Assembly: GCA_937129395.1 (NCBI GenBank)
Contig: CAKZNE010000328.1
Location: 1 to 43,435, forward strand
Length of the DNA: 43,435 nucleotides
Reading direction: 5' to 3'
Source of the DNA: an uncultured Cryomorphaceae bacterium
Lineage (GTDB): Bacteria > Bacteroidota > Bacteroidia > Flavobacteriales > Schleiferiaceae
Under the pieces are notes generated by a model. That model was not told the DNA's origin. It did no database searches and worked only from the letters and a program-made list of their open reading frames with translations. Shown piece by piece: positions 32,477 through 43,000 of this stretch; the first letter of the stretch is position 1; every line of letters starts with the position of its first letter. A program made the translations under genes and the position numbers.

Positions 32477-33556
32477 ATGGAAGGCAAAAAAAATATTTTA
32501 TTCGGAGTTTTAAATTGGGGCTTGGGTCATGCTACTCGTTCCATTCCTGTAATCAACAATCTCTTGAAACTTGGCTACAGTCCAATAATTGCAAGCGATG
32601 GTGTGGCTTTGGATTATTTAAAAAAGGAATTTCCGGATTTAATTTTTGAGGAATTGCCCTCCTATCGAATTAGATATAAATTCGAAAATCTTCTTTTACA
32701 ATCTCTTTATTTGGCACCCAAAATTTCTTCTGCCATACGAAAAGAACAAAAAGACCTTCAAATTTTAGTGAAAAAACACCGGGCTATTGCGGTTATTTCC
32801 GACAATCGTTTGGGTTTTTATTGCAAGGAAATTCCTTCTGCCTATATCAGTCATCAAAATAAAATTATCGCTGGTTTCCCCTTTTCCACGGCCAATTGGA
32901 TCCACCATTATTTTATTAAAAAGTTTAATCAGTTTTGGATTCCAGATTTTGAAAAGCAACCGGGATTATCTGGAAAATTGGGACATTCAAAAAAGAGGCA
33001 TCCTAAAACAAAATACATTGGTCCTTTATCCCGATTTTCTAAATATGCTTTTAGCCCGAAACAAAAAGTATATGATGTTTTGGTTTTACTAAGTGGACCA
33101 GAACCTCAAAGGAGCTTATTGGAAAAAATGCTTTTTGATCAGTTAAAACATTGGCAAGGGAAATTTCTAATTATTAGGGGTAAAGAAGGAGGTCTACCAG
33201 AAAAAAATGAAAATATTGAGATTAAAAACCTTGTGCTTTCACATGAATTACCAGATCTAATTCTCAAATCAAAAATGGTGATTAGCAGATCTGGCTACTC
33301 TTCTTTAATGGACTATTATTTTTTGAAAAACCAAGCCTTACTTATTCCAACACCTGGCCAAACAGAGCAAGTATATTTGGCTGAAAAATGTAAAAGTGAG
33401 GGAAGCTTTTATTCAGTTAATCAAGATAAGCTGGATTTGAAAAATGATTTGGTAAAGGCCAAGGAATACTCTGGGTTTCAAGAAGGAAATGAGGCTAAAA
33501 AAGACTTTTTACCCTCTGTTTTACTTGACTTTCTTCAGAGTGAAGGAAAAAGTTGA
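32477..33556 (+). CDS. GT28-like (MurG-type fold) glycosyltransferase
   Basis: 359 aa from ATG 32477; an upstream start at 32414 overlaps trmB and adds no family-like sequence. The N-terminal glycine loop FGVLNWGLGHATRSIPVIN resembles the MJ1255/MurG-like group, and the C-terminal sugar-nucleotide site includes SRSGYSSLMDYY and PTPGQTEQVYLAE. The donor and acceptor are unknown; a cell-envelope glycolipid is likely for this group. It is divergent from trmB and converges with phoR, with a 36-bp overlap of the two coding ends. Confidence 0.85.
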   Translation: MEGKKNILFGVLNWGLGHATRSIPVINNLLKLGYSPIIASDGVALDYLKKEFPDLIFEELPSYRIRYKFENLLLQSLYLAPKISSAIRKEQKDLQILVKKHRAIAVISDNRLGFYCKEIPSAYISHQNKIIAGFPFSTANWIHHYFIKKFNQFWIPDFEKQPGLSGKLGHSKKRHPKTKYIGPLSRFSKYAFSPKQKVYDVLVLLSGPEPQRSLLEKMLFDQLKHWQGKFLIIRGKEGGLPEKNENIEIKNLVLSHELPDLILKSKMVISRSGYSSLMDYYFLKNQALLIPTPGQTEQVYLAEKCKSEGSFYSVNQDKLDLKNDLVKAKEYSGFQEGNEAKKDFLPSVLLDFLQSEGKS

Positions 33557-34567
33557 TCCTAAATTTTCACTGCTTCTTACGCTAATCGATTGTTTATGTG
33601 CTTCAAGAATATGCTTCACAATGGATAAACCCAAACCCGTACCTCCTGCTTCTCGAGACCTGCTTTTATCTACTCTATAAAAACGTTCAAAAATCCTGGG
33701 AATATCTTCTTGAGGAATTCCCAAACCATTGTCCGACACTTCTATTAAAACGTTTTTATCCATATCGTAAAAACGTACTTCAACTTTTCCTTTTTCCTTG
33801 CCGTATTTAATGGCATTGATAATAAGATTTACAAAAACCTGTTCAATTTTTTGACGATCCCCCATTACCATTAAAGGGGAGTTGTATTCCCTTTGGAGCT
33901 TCAGTTTTATATCCCTTCTGCTGGCATTATCTTCCAGTTGATCGAAGCAATCTTCCACTAATCCAACAATATCAAAGTTGCCTATATTTAAAACCATAGT
34001 GCTCGTTTCCAGTTTGGAAATTGTTTCCATACTGTCAATGATATTGGTCATTCTTTCAACGGATTTATTGGCTCTTCTTAAATATTTATCTCTTATTTCT
34101 ACATCCTCCGCTGCCCCTTCAATTAGGGTAAGTAAATAGCCTTGAATATTAAATATGGGGGTTTTTAATTCATGAAAAATATTTCCTACAAACTCGCGAC
34201 GAAACAACTCTCTGGCTTTTAATTCTTTAATTTCATGTTCTTGATGCTCAGCCCATTCACTTACTTCCTTGGTAACTTCATCTAAATCTGTACTTCGTGC
34301 TATTTCCTCCTCATCCCAATCAGAACCTACCTTTAGGTCGTGGATGTTTTTATAAATGATTTTTACCTTGCTGTAAATAAATTGATTAACCGTGTATCCT
34401 ACCAATAGAAAAACCACAACCATTGCCCAAACAGTTAGTATACCAACTTGTTCCCATTGGATAAAATCGGGTGCAAAAAAGCTAATGGCAATTCCGGTAA
34501 CTAGTATTATGGCACCTAATAAGGCAGAAACGACTAAAGCTAATATTATGGGGCGGTCAAATTTCAT
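33521..34567 (-). CDS. phoR: Sensor histidine kinase, PhoR-like
   Basis: 348 aa from ATG 34567 (a TTG at 34600 is possible). Two helices at about residues 6-31 and 42-64 enclose a very short periplasmic loop, as in PhoR. The phospho-acceptor is H132 in FVGNIFHELKTP, and the ATPase domain has NLIINAIKYGKE, DNGLGIPQEDI and GGTGLGLSIVKHI. There is no PAS domain visible. The short loop suits a sensor coupled to an inner-membrane complex such as Pst, an inference. It lies 22 bp downstream of the response regulator, in one operon. Confidence 0.9.
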   Translation of the reverse strand: MKFDRPIILALVVSALLGAIILVTGIAISFFAPDFIQWEQVGILTVWAMVVVFLLVGYTVNQFIYSKVKIIYKNIHDLKVGSDWDEEEIARSTDLDEVTKEVSEWAEHQEHEIKELKARELFRREFVGNIFHELKTPIFNIQGYLLTLIEGAAEDVEIRDKYLRRANKSVERMTNIIDSMETISKLETSTMVLNIGNFDIVGLVEDCFDQLEDNASRRDIKLKLQREYNSPLMVMGDRQKIEQVFVNLIINAIKYGKEKGKVEVRFYDMDKNVLIEVSDNGLGIPQEDIPRIFERFYRVDKSRSREAGGTGLGLSIVKHILEAHKQSISVRSSENLGSTFSFTLKKVK

Positions 34568-34589
34568 TTTGTAAAAAAAGCTATTCGGC

Positions 34590-35282
34590 TTAAACTTCAA
34601 ATTTATAGCCTACACCTTTCACGGTTTTGATATACTTTTCGCCAATTTTTTCTCTCAACTTGCGAATGTGCACATCAATGGTTCTTCCACCAACAACTAC
34701 ATCATTTCCCCAAATTTTGTCGAGGATTTCATTTCGATGAAAAACTTTTCCTGGTTGAGATGAAAGTAAAGTCAGTAATTCAAACTCTTTTCTTGGCAAA
34801 TCCAGCTTTTTATCCTTGTAGCTTACTTGGTATTTATCTAGGTCAATTGTAATTTTTCCAAAATCTTGAATATTGGATTGAGCTTCCGAATGAGTAGAAC
34901 CATGTCTGCGCAACAAAGCCTTTAACCTACTTACTAAAACTTTGGGTTTTATGGGTTTGGTAATATAGTCATCGGCCCCAGCATCAAAACCAGCAACCTG
35001 ACTGTAATCTTCACCTCTGGCGGTAAGGAAAGCAATTAGAGTATTTTCCAAACCTGGTGAATTTCTGATTTGGTCACAGGTTTCAATTCCATCCATCCCT
35101 GGCATCATTACATCTAATAATATAAGGTGGGGAATTAGTTTTTTGGCTTGTTTCAAACCTTCCTCCCCATTGTTGGCCGTACTCACATCAAAGCCTTCTT
35201 TTTTTAGGTTATAGGATACAAATTCTAGGATATCTGGATCATCGTCTACCAGTAAAATTTTATAGTCACTATTTTTCATCAT
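34590..35282 (-). CDS. phoB: OmpR/PhoB-family response regulator
   Basis: 230 aa from ATG 35282 (35279 equally possible). Receiver domain with DDD near residues 13-15, phospho-Asp57 in LILLDVMMPGMDG, and TKPIKP near 105. The winged-helix domain ends GGRTIDVHIRKLREKIGEKY and VKGVGYKFEV. It is closest to PhoB-type regulators. It heads the phoB-phoR operon. A -7 box TACCTTTG and 11-bp-spaced TTAA elements upstream suggest autoregulation through a Pho-box-like site. Confidence 0.88.
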   Translation of the reverse strand: MMKNSDYKILLVDDDPDILEFVSYNLKKEGFDVSTANNGEEGLKQAKKLIPHLILLDVMMPGMDGIETCDQIRNSPGLENTLIAFLTARGEDYSQVAGFDAGADDYITKPIKPKVLVSRLKALLRRHGSTHSEAQSNIQDFGKITIDLDKYQVSYKDKKLDLPRKEFELLTLLSSQPGKVFHRNEILDKIWGNDVVVGGRTIDVHIRKLREKIGEKYIKTVKGVGYKFEV

Positions 35283-35300
35283 TTGCCTATTAGGATGGGT

Positions 35301-35362
35301 CAAAGGTATACATATTAGGAGGCGATACACCTGCTTAACAAATGTTTAATTTAGGCTTTCTA
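35301..35362 (-). promoter_or_regulatory. phoB promoter with Pho-box-like repeats
   Basis: Minus-strand -7 box TACCTTTG at 35301-35308. Upstream of it the plus strand shows CTTAACA (35334), TTTAATT (35345) and CTTTCTA (35356), each 11 bp from the next; on the minus strand TTAACAT and TAAACAT are 22 bp apart. An 11-bp phase is the hallmark of PhoB direct repeats. The rest of the 350-bp gap to 35635 holds only the second regulatory site described below. Confidence 0.5.
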
Positions 35363-35571
35363 ATGTTAAGCCCAGGTTAATTGACTGGGTTATATCAATA
35401 AACGACTTTGTTTTTTAACTGTCATGGCTAAATTAGATTCTCTCTAAAAATCAAAGGTTTACGTCGCGATTTAAAGATATTTATTTCAGGTGTTTATTGA
35501 ATTCCTTACCTGAACTTAAGGTTAACATTCAAAGACATTGCTGCTTGGGATTTATTGAAAACGTGACTTTG

Positions 35572-35607
35572 ACTTAATATCCTCTTAATACCCTAGCCAC
35601 ATCTTTG
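35572..35607 (+). promoter_or_regulatory. Promoter and Pho-box-like repeats of the beta-helix lipoprotein
   Basis: Direct repeats ACTTAAT (35572-35578) and TCTTAAT (35583-35589) are spaced by 11 bp. They end 10 bp before a -7-like box CATCTTTG at 35600-35607, as a Pho box replaces the -35 element in known Pho promoters. The inferred start is about 25 bp before the ATG at 35636. Confidence 0.5.
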
Positions 35608-35635
35608 CACAAAATCATAAACACAAAGTTTCGTA

Positions 35636-36895
35636 ATGAAAACTACTAAATTATTTTTGATGGGTGCTTTAGCACTAGCGATGTTTGCTTCCTGTGAAAA
35701 GGAAACTGAAATCAACAAAACAGGAGATTCGCAAAATGAGAACGAGCTAAAAGTTGGGCTTATTACAGCCAATGAAACTTGGACTGCAAATACTATTTAT
35801 GAGTTGGCAGGAAGAGTAATTGTAAACGAAGGAGTAACCCTAACAATTGAGCCAGGTACTATAATTAAAGGTAGAACAGGAAATGGATCTTTAGCTTCTG
35901 CATTAATCATCTCCAGAGGTGCAAAATTAATGGCTGAAGGAACAGCAACTTCTCCAATTATTTTCACCTCCGTTTTGGATAATATTGCTGTGGGTGAAAA
36001 ATTTGGAACTACACTTTCGAAAACAGATAATCAAAAATGGGGTGGATTAATTCTTTTAGGAAAAGCACCGATTTCTGCCGCAGATGGAGATGATGTTGCC
36101 TCCATTGAAGGTATTCCTGCAGATGATGCCTACGGCCTTTATGGGGGTAGTGATGCTGCCGATAATTCAGGTAGTCTTAAGTATGTATCTGTTCGTCATG
36201 GAGGGGCTCTAATAGGAAGCGGAAACGAAATAAATGGAATCACATTAGGTGCTGTAGGTACAGGAACCACAATAGATAATATTGAAGTTTTTGCCAATTT
36301 TGATGATGGTGTAGAATTCTTCGGTGGTACTGTAAACGTAACTAATGTTATTGTTTCTTATCAAGGTGATGATGCGATTGATATTGATCAGAATTATGCG
36401 GGAACCATTAACAATTTTGTAATTGTACAAGGTGGTTCTACAGATGAAGGTTTAGAAATTGATGGGCCAGAAGGAACTCTTTCCAATGGTTTGTTTACAC
36501 TTTCCAATGGAACAGTTAAATCAGAAGATGGAAACGGAAGCGGTGCTGACCTTAAATCTAAAGCTCAGGGAACAATCAAAAATGTAATCTTTCAGGGCTA
36601 TTCTGCAGGAAACAACATTAAGGTAAGATCCAGTTTCACGGATAATTGCACATCTCCTAAAGCCGACGCTTATACTTATTTAGTACATGCAAATCCAAGC
36701 TTAAAAATTGAAAATACTTCTTGGATAGGTTCGGTATTGGTTTATACCAAATCCGAAAATGAGAATGCTGCAGCTTGTCCGGTTCCTTCAAATTACGAAA
36801 CAGAAGCAAATACAAGTGCGGTTTCTTCAACCGCCACCGGTGCCGATGAAGATGTCTTTTACTGGTCACTAGCTAGTCAAAAAGGATTGCTATAA
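35636..36895 (+). CDS. Beta-helix lipoprotein
   Basis: 419 aa. Lipoprotein signal with Cys20 (LALAMFASC). Residues of about 50-380 are a right-handed beta-helix of the secreted, Gly/Asn-rich type with repeating VNEGVTLTIEPGTIIKG-like and NFDDGVEFFGGTVNVTNV-like phrases. No catalytic motif of a polysaccharide lyase is seen. The gene is 73 bp upstream of the TonB-dependent receptor, and such pairs are common in Bacteroidota, where they sometimes belong to the phosphate regulon. It probably resides at the outer membrane as a surface-exposed partner of the receptor; its ligand is unknown. Confidence 0.85.
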   Translation: MKTTKLFLMGALALAMFASCEKETEINKTGDSQNENELKVGLITANETWTANTIYELAGRVIVNEGVTLTIEPGTIIKGRTGNGSLASALIISRGAKLMAEGTATSPIIFTSVLDNIAVGEKFGTTLSKTDNQKWGGLILLGKAPISAADGDDVASIEGIPADDAYGLYGGSDAADNSGSLKYVSVRHGGALIGSGNEINGITLGAVGTGTTIDNIEVFANFDDGVEFFGGTVNVTNVIVSYQGDDAIDIDQNYAGTINNFVIVQGGSTDEGLEIDGPEGTLSNGLFTLSNGTVKSEDGNGSGADLKSKAQGTIKNVIFQGYSAGNNIKVRSSFTDNCTSPKADAYTYLVHANPSLKIENTSWIGSVLVYTKSENENAAACPVPSNYETEANTSAVSSTATGADEDVFYWSLASQKGLL

Positions 36896-36921
36896 ATCTG
36901 ATTCTACCAATAATTTTTTTT

Positions 36922-36951
36922 AAAAAGCTCTACTTCATGTAGAGCTTTTGT
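36922..36951 (+). terminator. Intergenic hairpin, possible attenuator
   Basis: AAAAGCTCTAC at 36923-36933, a TTCAT loop and GTAGAGCTTTT at 36939-36949, a perfect 11-bp stem followed by only TGTTG. The weak U-run suggests partial termination between the lipoprotein and the receptor genes. Confidence 0.7.
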
Positions 36952-36967
36952 TGTTCCAAAAAACAAA

Positions 36968-39820
36968 ATGATGATGTATACTAAGCTTAGCGTTTTAGTC
37001 CTATTTTTAATTTCAAGTTTTGCCATTGCCCAAAACGGAAATTTAAGAGGTACAGTTACAGATGGTGATGGAGCCGAACCAATGTTTGCCGCAAACGTGG
37101 TGCAAAAGGGAAGTATGAATGGTACAACAACAGATTTTGATGGAAACTATAGTCTGAGTATGCCAGCCGGTATTTATACAATTGAATTTTCATTTATCGG
37201 GTATACTACTTCTACCATTACCAATGTGGAAGTAAAGTCTGGCGAAACAAGCACTTTAAATTTTACTTTGATGCCTTCCTCTTCAACCCTGGGAGAAGTT
37301 ACAATTACTGCAGTACAAGCTAAAAATACAGAGCTTGCCTTGCTTAACCTAAAGCGAAAATCTGCCAAAATACAGGACGGTATTTCAGCCCAATCTTTCA
37401 GAAAATCTGGAGATTCAGATTTAGGAGCTTCCATTAAAAGAGTTACTGGAGTTTCTATTGAAGGGGGGAAATTTGTTTACGTTAGAGGTCTTGGGGATCG
37501 ATACACTAAAACAATCCTAAATGGAATGGCTATCCCTGGCTTGGATCCGGATCGTAATGCTGTGCAGATGGATATTTTTCCTACATCTGTTTTGGAAAAT
37601 GTGGTGGTTTATAAAACCTTTTCGCCAGATTTATATGCAGATTTTACAGGAGGAATTGTAGATGTTCAAACTAAAAGTTTCCCAGTGGAAAAAACTACTG
37701 CCTTTTCTGTTGGATTGGGTTTTAATCCAAAAATGCATTTCAATGATCAATTTGTGAGCTATGAAGGCGGAGGAACAGATTTTTTGGGTTTTGATGACGG
37801 AACAAGAGCTTTGGGATTCGACAAATCGATTTCCATTCCTGATGAAGTTTTAAATGACCCTAAACTAGAAGAATTAACGAAGTCTTTTTCCAATACAATG
37901 ACGGCGAAAAGAGCGACAAGCTTTTTAAACACCAGCTTTTCTTTTAATCATGGAAATCAAATAAACAAGGAAGATGTTACTTATGGATACAATGTGGTAT
38001 TAAATTACAAAAACACCTATGAGTATTTTGAGAATATAAGCTTTGGGGAATATCGAAAAGATGAAAGTGATATTACAGTAAACAATTTAAGACCCGAATC
38101 TGTAAGACGAGGAGATTTAGGAACCAATGATGTTTTATGGAGTGCTTTGGTGTCTGGAGCATTTAAAAATGAAAATAATAGTTATGCTCTAACCTTGTTG
38201 CACACTCAAAATGGAATCCGTTCAACATCCGATCGTATTAATGAAAATTTTGAGCAAAATGTTTCCACTTTATTGGAAGACATTCTTACCTATACCGAAA
38301 GATCCATTAGCAATGCAACCCTTATTGGTAAACATGCACTTGGAGAGGATATAACTATTAATTGGACCAACTCTTTTTCATATTCCAGTATAAACGATCC
38401 AGATTTTAGGAAAACTTCACTTTCTATTGAAGGTTCGGATACTTTATTACGAGGAGGAGATGGAGCCATAATAAATAGATTTTTTAGAGACTTAACTGAA
38501 ATTAACGAAAGCATGAAAGTTGATTTTACCATGCCTTACCCAAATTCTGAAAAGTCTAGCCTAAAAGCTGGAGCGGCCTATACCTATAAAACTAGAAACT
38601 TCGAAGTATTAAACTATAATTTTGATATTACAGATGATGTAAAAGCCAATGGAGTATCTGGAAACCCGGATGATTTCTTCAAAGATGAAAACATTTGGGA
38701 TGCAAACAGTCAAAGCGGAACCTACCTTCGGGCAAATGCTCAAGAAAAGGCAAATGCCTTTGAGGCTTATCAAAATACAATGGCAGCCTATCTTATGGGG
38801 GAACTTCAATTGATGTTGAGGTTAAAAGCCGTTGTGGGAGCAAGAATGGAATACAATACAATGTTTTATACTGGACAAAACAATTTGGGAACTGTTGTTT
38901 ATACTAATGAAAGGACCTTGGATAATGTAAATATTCTACCTTCCTTAAACTTGGTTTACGCCTTAAATGAAGATCAAAATTTGAGGTTCTCTTTTAACCA
39001 AACTTTGGCTCGACCTACATTTATGGAAAAGTCTATTGCTCAGATTTACGATCCTATTAGCGATAGAACAAGAATTGGGAACATCGATTTGGATCAAACC
39101 AATATTGATAATTTGGATTTAAGATGGGAATACTTTCTATCTCCATCCGAAGTAGTTTCGATTTCAGGGTTTTATAAAGTTTTTGATGGCCATATCGAAT
39201 GGGTTTCTTTTGAGCAGGCTCCAGATCAGCTCACCCCTCGAAACCTCGGTCAGAGTAATGTGCTAGGTGCAGAATTTGAGTTTCGCAAAAACCTAGATTT
39301 CATCAATCCATTAACAAAGGGCTTTGTAGTAGGAGGGAATGTATCCATTGTAAAATCTTTTGTGGACAGCAAAACAAATATTATTTCAGTAGACCCATTA
39401 ACAAATGAAGAAACTACAGAATATGAAAAAAGAGTTGAGGTGGCCAGAGAAGGAGAAGCTGTGGATCAATTCAGACCAATGGCTGGGCAATCCCCTTACC
39501 TAATAAATGGATTTTTGAATTACCAGAATGCAAACCATGGCGTAAATGCGAACCTTTCTTATAATGTGCAAGGCGAAAGTTTAAGTATTGTTGGTTCTGG
39601 TAATGTTCCGGATGTTTATGTGCGACCTTTTCACTCTTTAAATTTTAATATCATTAAATCATTTGGAAAGGACAATAAATATAGGATCACTTTTTCAGTT
39701 CAAAATATTATGGCTGATGAAAAAGAACAGTTTTATAAATCTTACGAAGCAAAAGAAGAATTTTTTTCAATTTTTAAACCAAGCCGATTGTTCGGATTAA
39801 AGTTCGGAATGAGTCTTTAA
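36968..39820 (+). CDS. TonB-dependent outer-membrane receptor
   Basis: 950 aa. Signal peptide (about 1-21, MMMYTKLSVLVLFLISSFAI AQ), then a CarboxypepD_reg-like domain (about 25-110, LRGTVTDGDGAEPMFAANV), a plug (about 120-245, VTGVSIEGGKFVYVRGLGDR and PDLYADFTGGIVDVQTKSFP) and a 22-strand-type barrel to the end. The ligand is unknown; there is no SusD partner, so it is not a SusC/SusD polysaccharide pair. The beta-helix lipoprotein upstream is the likely partner. The Pho-box-like promoter of the lipoprotein suggests a role in phosphorus acquisition. A strong terminator follows. Confidence 0.93.
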   Translation: MMMYTKLSVLVLFLISSFAIAQNGNLRGTVTDGDGAEPMFAANVVQKGSMNGTTTDFDGNYSLSMPAGIYTIEFSFIGYTTSTITNVEVKSGETSTLNFTLMPSSSTLGEVTITAVQAKNTELALLNLKRKSAKIQDGISAQSFRKSGDSDLGASIKRVTGVSIEGGKFVYVRGLGDRYTKTILNGMAIPGLDPDRNAVQMDIFPTSVLENVVVYKTFSPDLYADFTGGIVDVQTKSFPVEKTTAFSVGLGFNPKMHFNDQFVSYEGGGTDFLGFDDGTRALGFDKSISIPDEVLNDPKLEELTKSFSNTMTAKRATSFLNTSFSFNHGNQINKEDVTYGYNVVLNYKNTYEYFENISFGEYRKDESDITVNNLRPESVRRGDLGTNDVLWSALVSGAFKNENNSYALTLLHTQNGIRSTSDRINENFEQNVSTLLEDILTYTERSISNATLIGKHALGEDITINWTNSFSYSSINDPDFRKTSLSIEGSDTLLRGGDGAIINRFFRDLTEINESMKVDFTMPYPNSEKSSLKAGAAYTYKTRNFEVLNYNFDITDDVKANGVSGNPDDFFKDENIWDANSQSGTYLRANAQEKANAFEAYQNTMAAYLMGELQLMLRLKAVVGARMEYNTMFYTGQNNLGTVVYTNERTLDNVNILPSLNLVYALNEDQNLRFSFNQTLARPTFMEKSIAQIYDPISDRTRIGNIDLDQTNIDNLDLRWEYFLSPSEVVSISGFYKVFDGHIEWVSFEQAPDQLTPRNLGQSNVLGAEFEFRKNLDFINPLTKGFVVGGNVSIVKSFVDSKTNIISVDPLTNEETTEYEKRVEVAREGEAVDQFRPMAGQSPYLINGFLNYQNANHGVNANLSYNVQGESLSIVGSGNVPDVYVRPFHSLNFNIIKSFGKDNKYRITFSVQNIMADEKEQFYKSYEAKEEFFSIFKPSRLFGLKFGMSL

Positions 39821-39847
39821 TTTAGAATCTTGTTTAATGATTATTAG

Positions 39848-39880
39848 CCGATCTGATTTTTTTAGATCGGCTTTTTTTTG
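39848..39880 (+). terminator. Terminator of the TonB-receptor transcript
   Basis: GCCGATCT at 39848-39855, loop GATTTTTTT, and AGATCGGC at 39865-39872, followed by eight T. Perfect stem with U-run, 28 bp after the receptor stop. Confidence 0.9.
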
Positions 39881-39979
39881 CACTAAACTTTGTTGAAAAT
39901 TAATGGAATCTTGCCTCTAGCAATTGACAAAGCATTTAAAAATACAGCGTAGATACTAGTGATAATCTAGCTTTTGGAA

Positions 39980-40035
39980 TTTAACTTTTGTTTAATGTGG
40001 ATTGACCTCTCGAACCGTTTTGTTTGGTACTTTTG
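39980..40035 (+). promoter_or_regulatory. Promoter and three Pho-box-like repeats of the copper/OB protein
   Basis: TTTAACT (39980), TTTAATG (39991) and TTGACCT (40002) are three direct repeats in exact 11-bp phase. A perfect -7 box TACTTTTG lies at 40028-40035, 22 bp before the ATG. The repeats occupy the activator position. A TTG at 40002 is a weak -33 element. Confidence 0.55.
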
Positions 40036-40057
40036 CAGAGTTAAAAAATCACTATAA

Positions 40058-43000
40058 ATGAAAGCAAAGTTATTCCTTTTGTCAACGGTTTTTGCCACAA
40101 TGATTACATTCAGTTTGTCGGCAACTGTTCACAATGTTGGTGTTGGTTCAAACCAATTTTCACCTTCAACTCTTACCATAACTGCAGGAGATACAGTTAT
40201 GTGGACCAACAACAATGGTTTCCACAATGTAAATGGAAACACCAGTACACCTGCAAATGCAGCAAACCCAATGTCATTTGGTAATGGCTCAGCTTCTTCC
40301 GCTGCTTGGACTTATATGTTCAAGTTTACAATGGTAGGAACTTACAGTTACCAGTGCGATCCTCACGCAGGAATTGGAATGACTGGAACTATAATGGTAA
40401 ATCCAGCACCTGTAACAGGAATTGTTAAACAAAGCTTTGAGGCAAGCGGCGACAACTGGAATTATACTATAAACCCAGCGGCTTATAATATGTCTAGCGA
40501 TCTTTGGGATTCTGTAGCTTCCCTTTCTAGTATATCTGCAAGTGCGGGAACCAATTTCTGGGGAATGCGTGACTTGGATAATCCTAATGGAGGTGGATCT
40601 TTTGGTCATACTATGGATTTTGATGCAGCTAGCCTTGCTGGACTTTCCAATGCAAAATTGAAGTTTGATTATTATACAATAGGTTATGATTCTTCCGATT
40701 CTTTAGCCTACGTTGTTGAGTTTAACAACGGAACAGCTTGGGGAGCTTTAACAGAACTTTCTAAGGATACTCAAGCTTGGACTCCTGTTGAAATTGTTAT
40801 TCCTGGAGGAAGTACACATGTAAGAGTAAGATTCTACGCTAAGCAAAATGGTGGGTCTGATTATGCTGCCATTGATAATATAAGATTAGATACAACTACA
40901 GCTGCACCAGTTGTGGCGGGTGATTATACTATTGGCTCAGTAACAACTAGTGATGCAGCAGGAATTGCCGATTCATTAAATGTTGAATGCCAACTTACAG
41001 GTGTTATTCACTCTATAGATTTTGATGGTAATGCAGGATATAGTTTTTATATGCTTGATGCCACGGGAGGTATTAACGTTTTTAGTTTTTCAGATGTAAC
41101 AGCTTATACTTCACCTGCAATCGGAGATTCCATTAAAGTTTGGGGTACAATTGCCCAGTTTAATGGTCTTACCGAAATGGTTCCAGATAGTATTGTTCTT
41201 CGCGCCTCAGGAAACACACTTCCAAGCCCAACGGACGTATTTACCATGGACGAAAGTACGGAAGGAGAATATGTGAAATTAAATGGATTTAGAGTTATTG
41301 ATCCATCCCAATGGCCTGCTTCAGGTTCTGCGAATGTTGCCATTACCAATGGAACAGATACAGTAACAATGAGAATTGATAGCGATACAGATATTGATGG
41401 TTCCCCAGTTCCTGTTGGATCTTTTAATGTTGTAGGAGCAGGTGGTCAGTTTGATAATTCCAATCCTTATACGGAAGGTTACCAAATTTTCCCAAGTAGT
41501 TTGGCTAGTATCACAATGGTTGGAGCTTCCAGTCTTCCACTTTATTCTATTGCCCAAGTAACTACCAACGATGTGAATGGTGTTGCAGATTCATTAAACG
41601 TGGATTGTGAAATTAGAGGAACTATTTTCTCTATTGATTTTGATGGAAATAATGGTTATAGCTTCTTTGTTGAAGATGCTACAGGTGGTGTAAATGTTTT
41701 CAGCTTTAATGATGTAAACAATTATACAAACCCTCAAATGGGAGATTCAATCCATATTTTTGGAAGCATTGGCCAGTTTAATGGTTTAACTCAAATGGGT
41801 CCAGATTCAATCGTATTATGGGGAAGCAACAGAATGATTTCTGCGCCGACCGTAGTTACAGCTTTGGATGAGACTACCGAAGCAGAATTGGTTCGTATTA
41901 ATGGTGTTTCAATGGTAACTCCATCGCAATGGCCTTCTTCAGGTTCTAGCAATGTAGATCTTACAGATGGTACAAACACTTTTACCATGAGAATTGATAG
42001 TGATACGGATATTGATGGCTCAACTGCTCCAACAGGAATGTTTGATGTTATTGGTGCTGGTGGCCAATTTGATAATTCGAATCCTTATACAGATGGGTAC
42101 CAAATTTTCCCAAGAAGCTTAAACGATATTATCGTTGCCGCTCCTACGGTTCCAACTGTGAACTTCCAAGTTGCGAGTGATGTAGTAATGGAAAGTGTAG
42201 GTACAGTTCAAATTAATGCCATCATTAACCCAACTTCCACAACTTTAGATTCCATTACTTTCCAAGCTTCAATTGGTTCTAATGTAACAGTTCCAGGAGA
42301 TGGATTTATTACTCCACTTCCAAACCTAACTACAGGATTATTTAAAATTGAAGTTCCAGCTAATGAGGATACAGTTTCTTTTACAATTACTATTGTAGAT
42401 GACGCTATAATTGAAGGGAACGAAACTCTTTTTGTTAGTGTTGTAGGTGTAACTTCTGGATTAAACCTAGGAACTTCTCTAGATTACCAAATAGTAGTTA
42501 TGGACAATGATGCTCCTGTAACAGGAATTCCTTCCTACCAAATTGGTCAAGTAACTACTTCTGATGTTAATGGTTTATCGGATTCTTTAAATGTAGAATG
42601 TAAATTAACAGGAGTTATTTATTCTGATGATTTTGATGGTAATGCTGGATATAGTTTTTATATGGCAGATGCCACAGGAGGTATTAATGTTTTCAATTTT
42701 GCAGATATTGGTACCTACCAAGTACAAAGAGGTGATTTAGTAAGAGCCATAGGAACGATTGATCATTTTAGCGGATTAGCCGAAATGGTGATTGATTCTA
42801 TAGTTGTTTTAGCTTCAAATCAAATTATCACACCTCCAACTCTGGTTACTACACTAAATGAAACTACAGAAGGAGAACACATTAGAATGAACAATATGAG
42901 CGTGGTTACACCTTCTCAGTGGCCGACTTCTGGTTCTTCAAACGTGGATATTACAGATGGTACAACCACATTTACTATGCGAATTGACGGTGATACAGAC

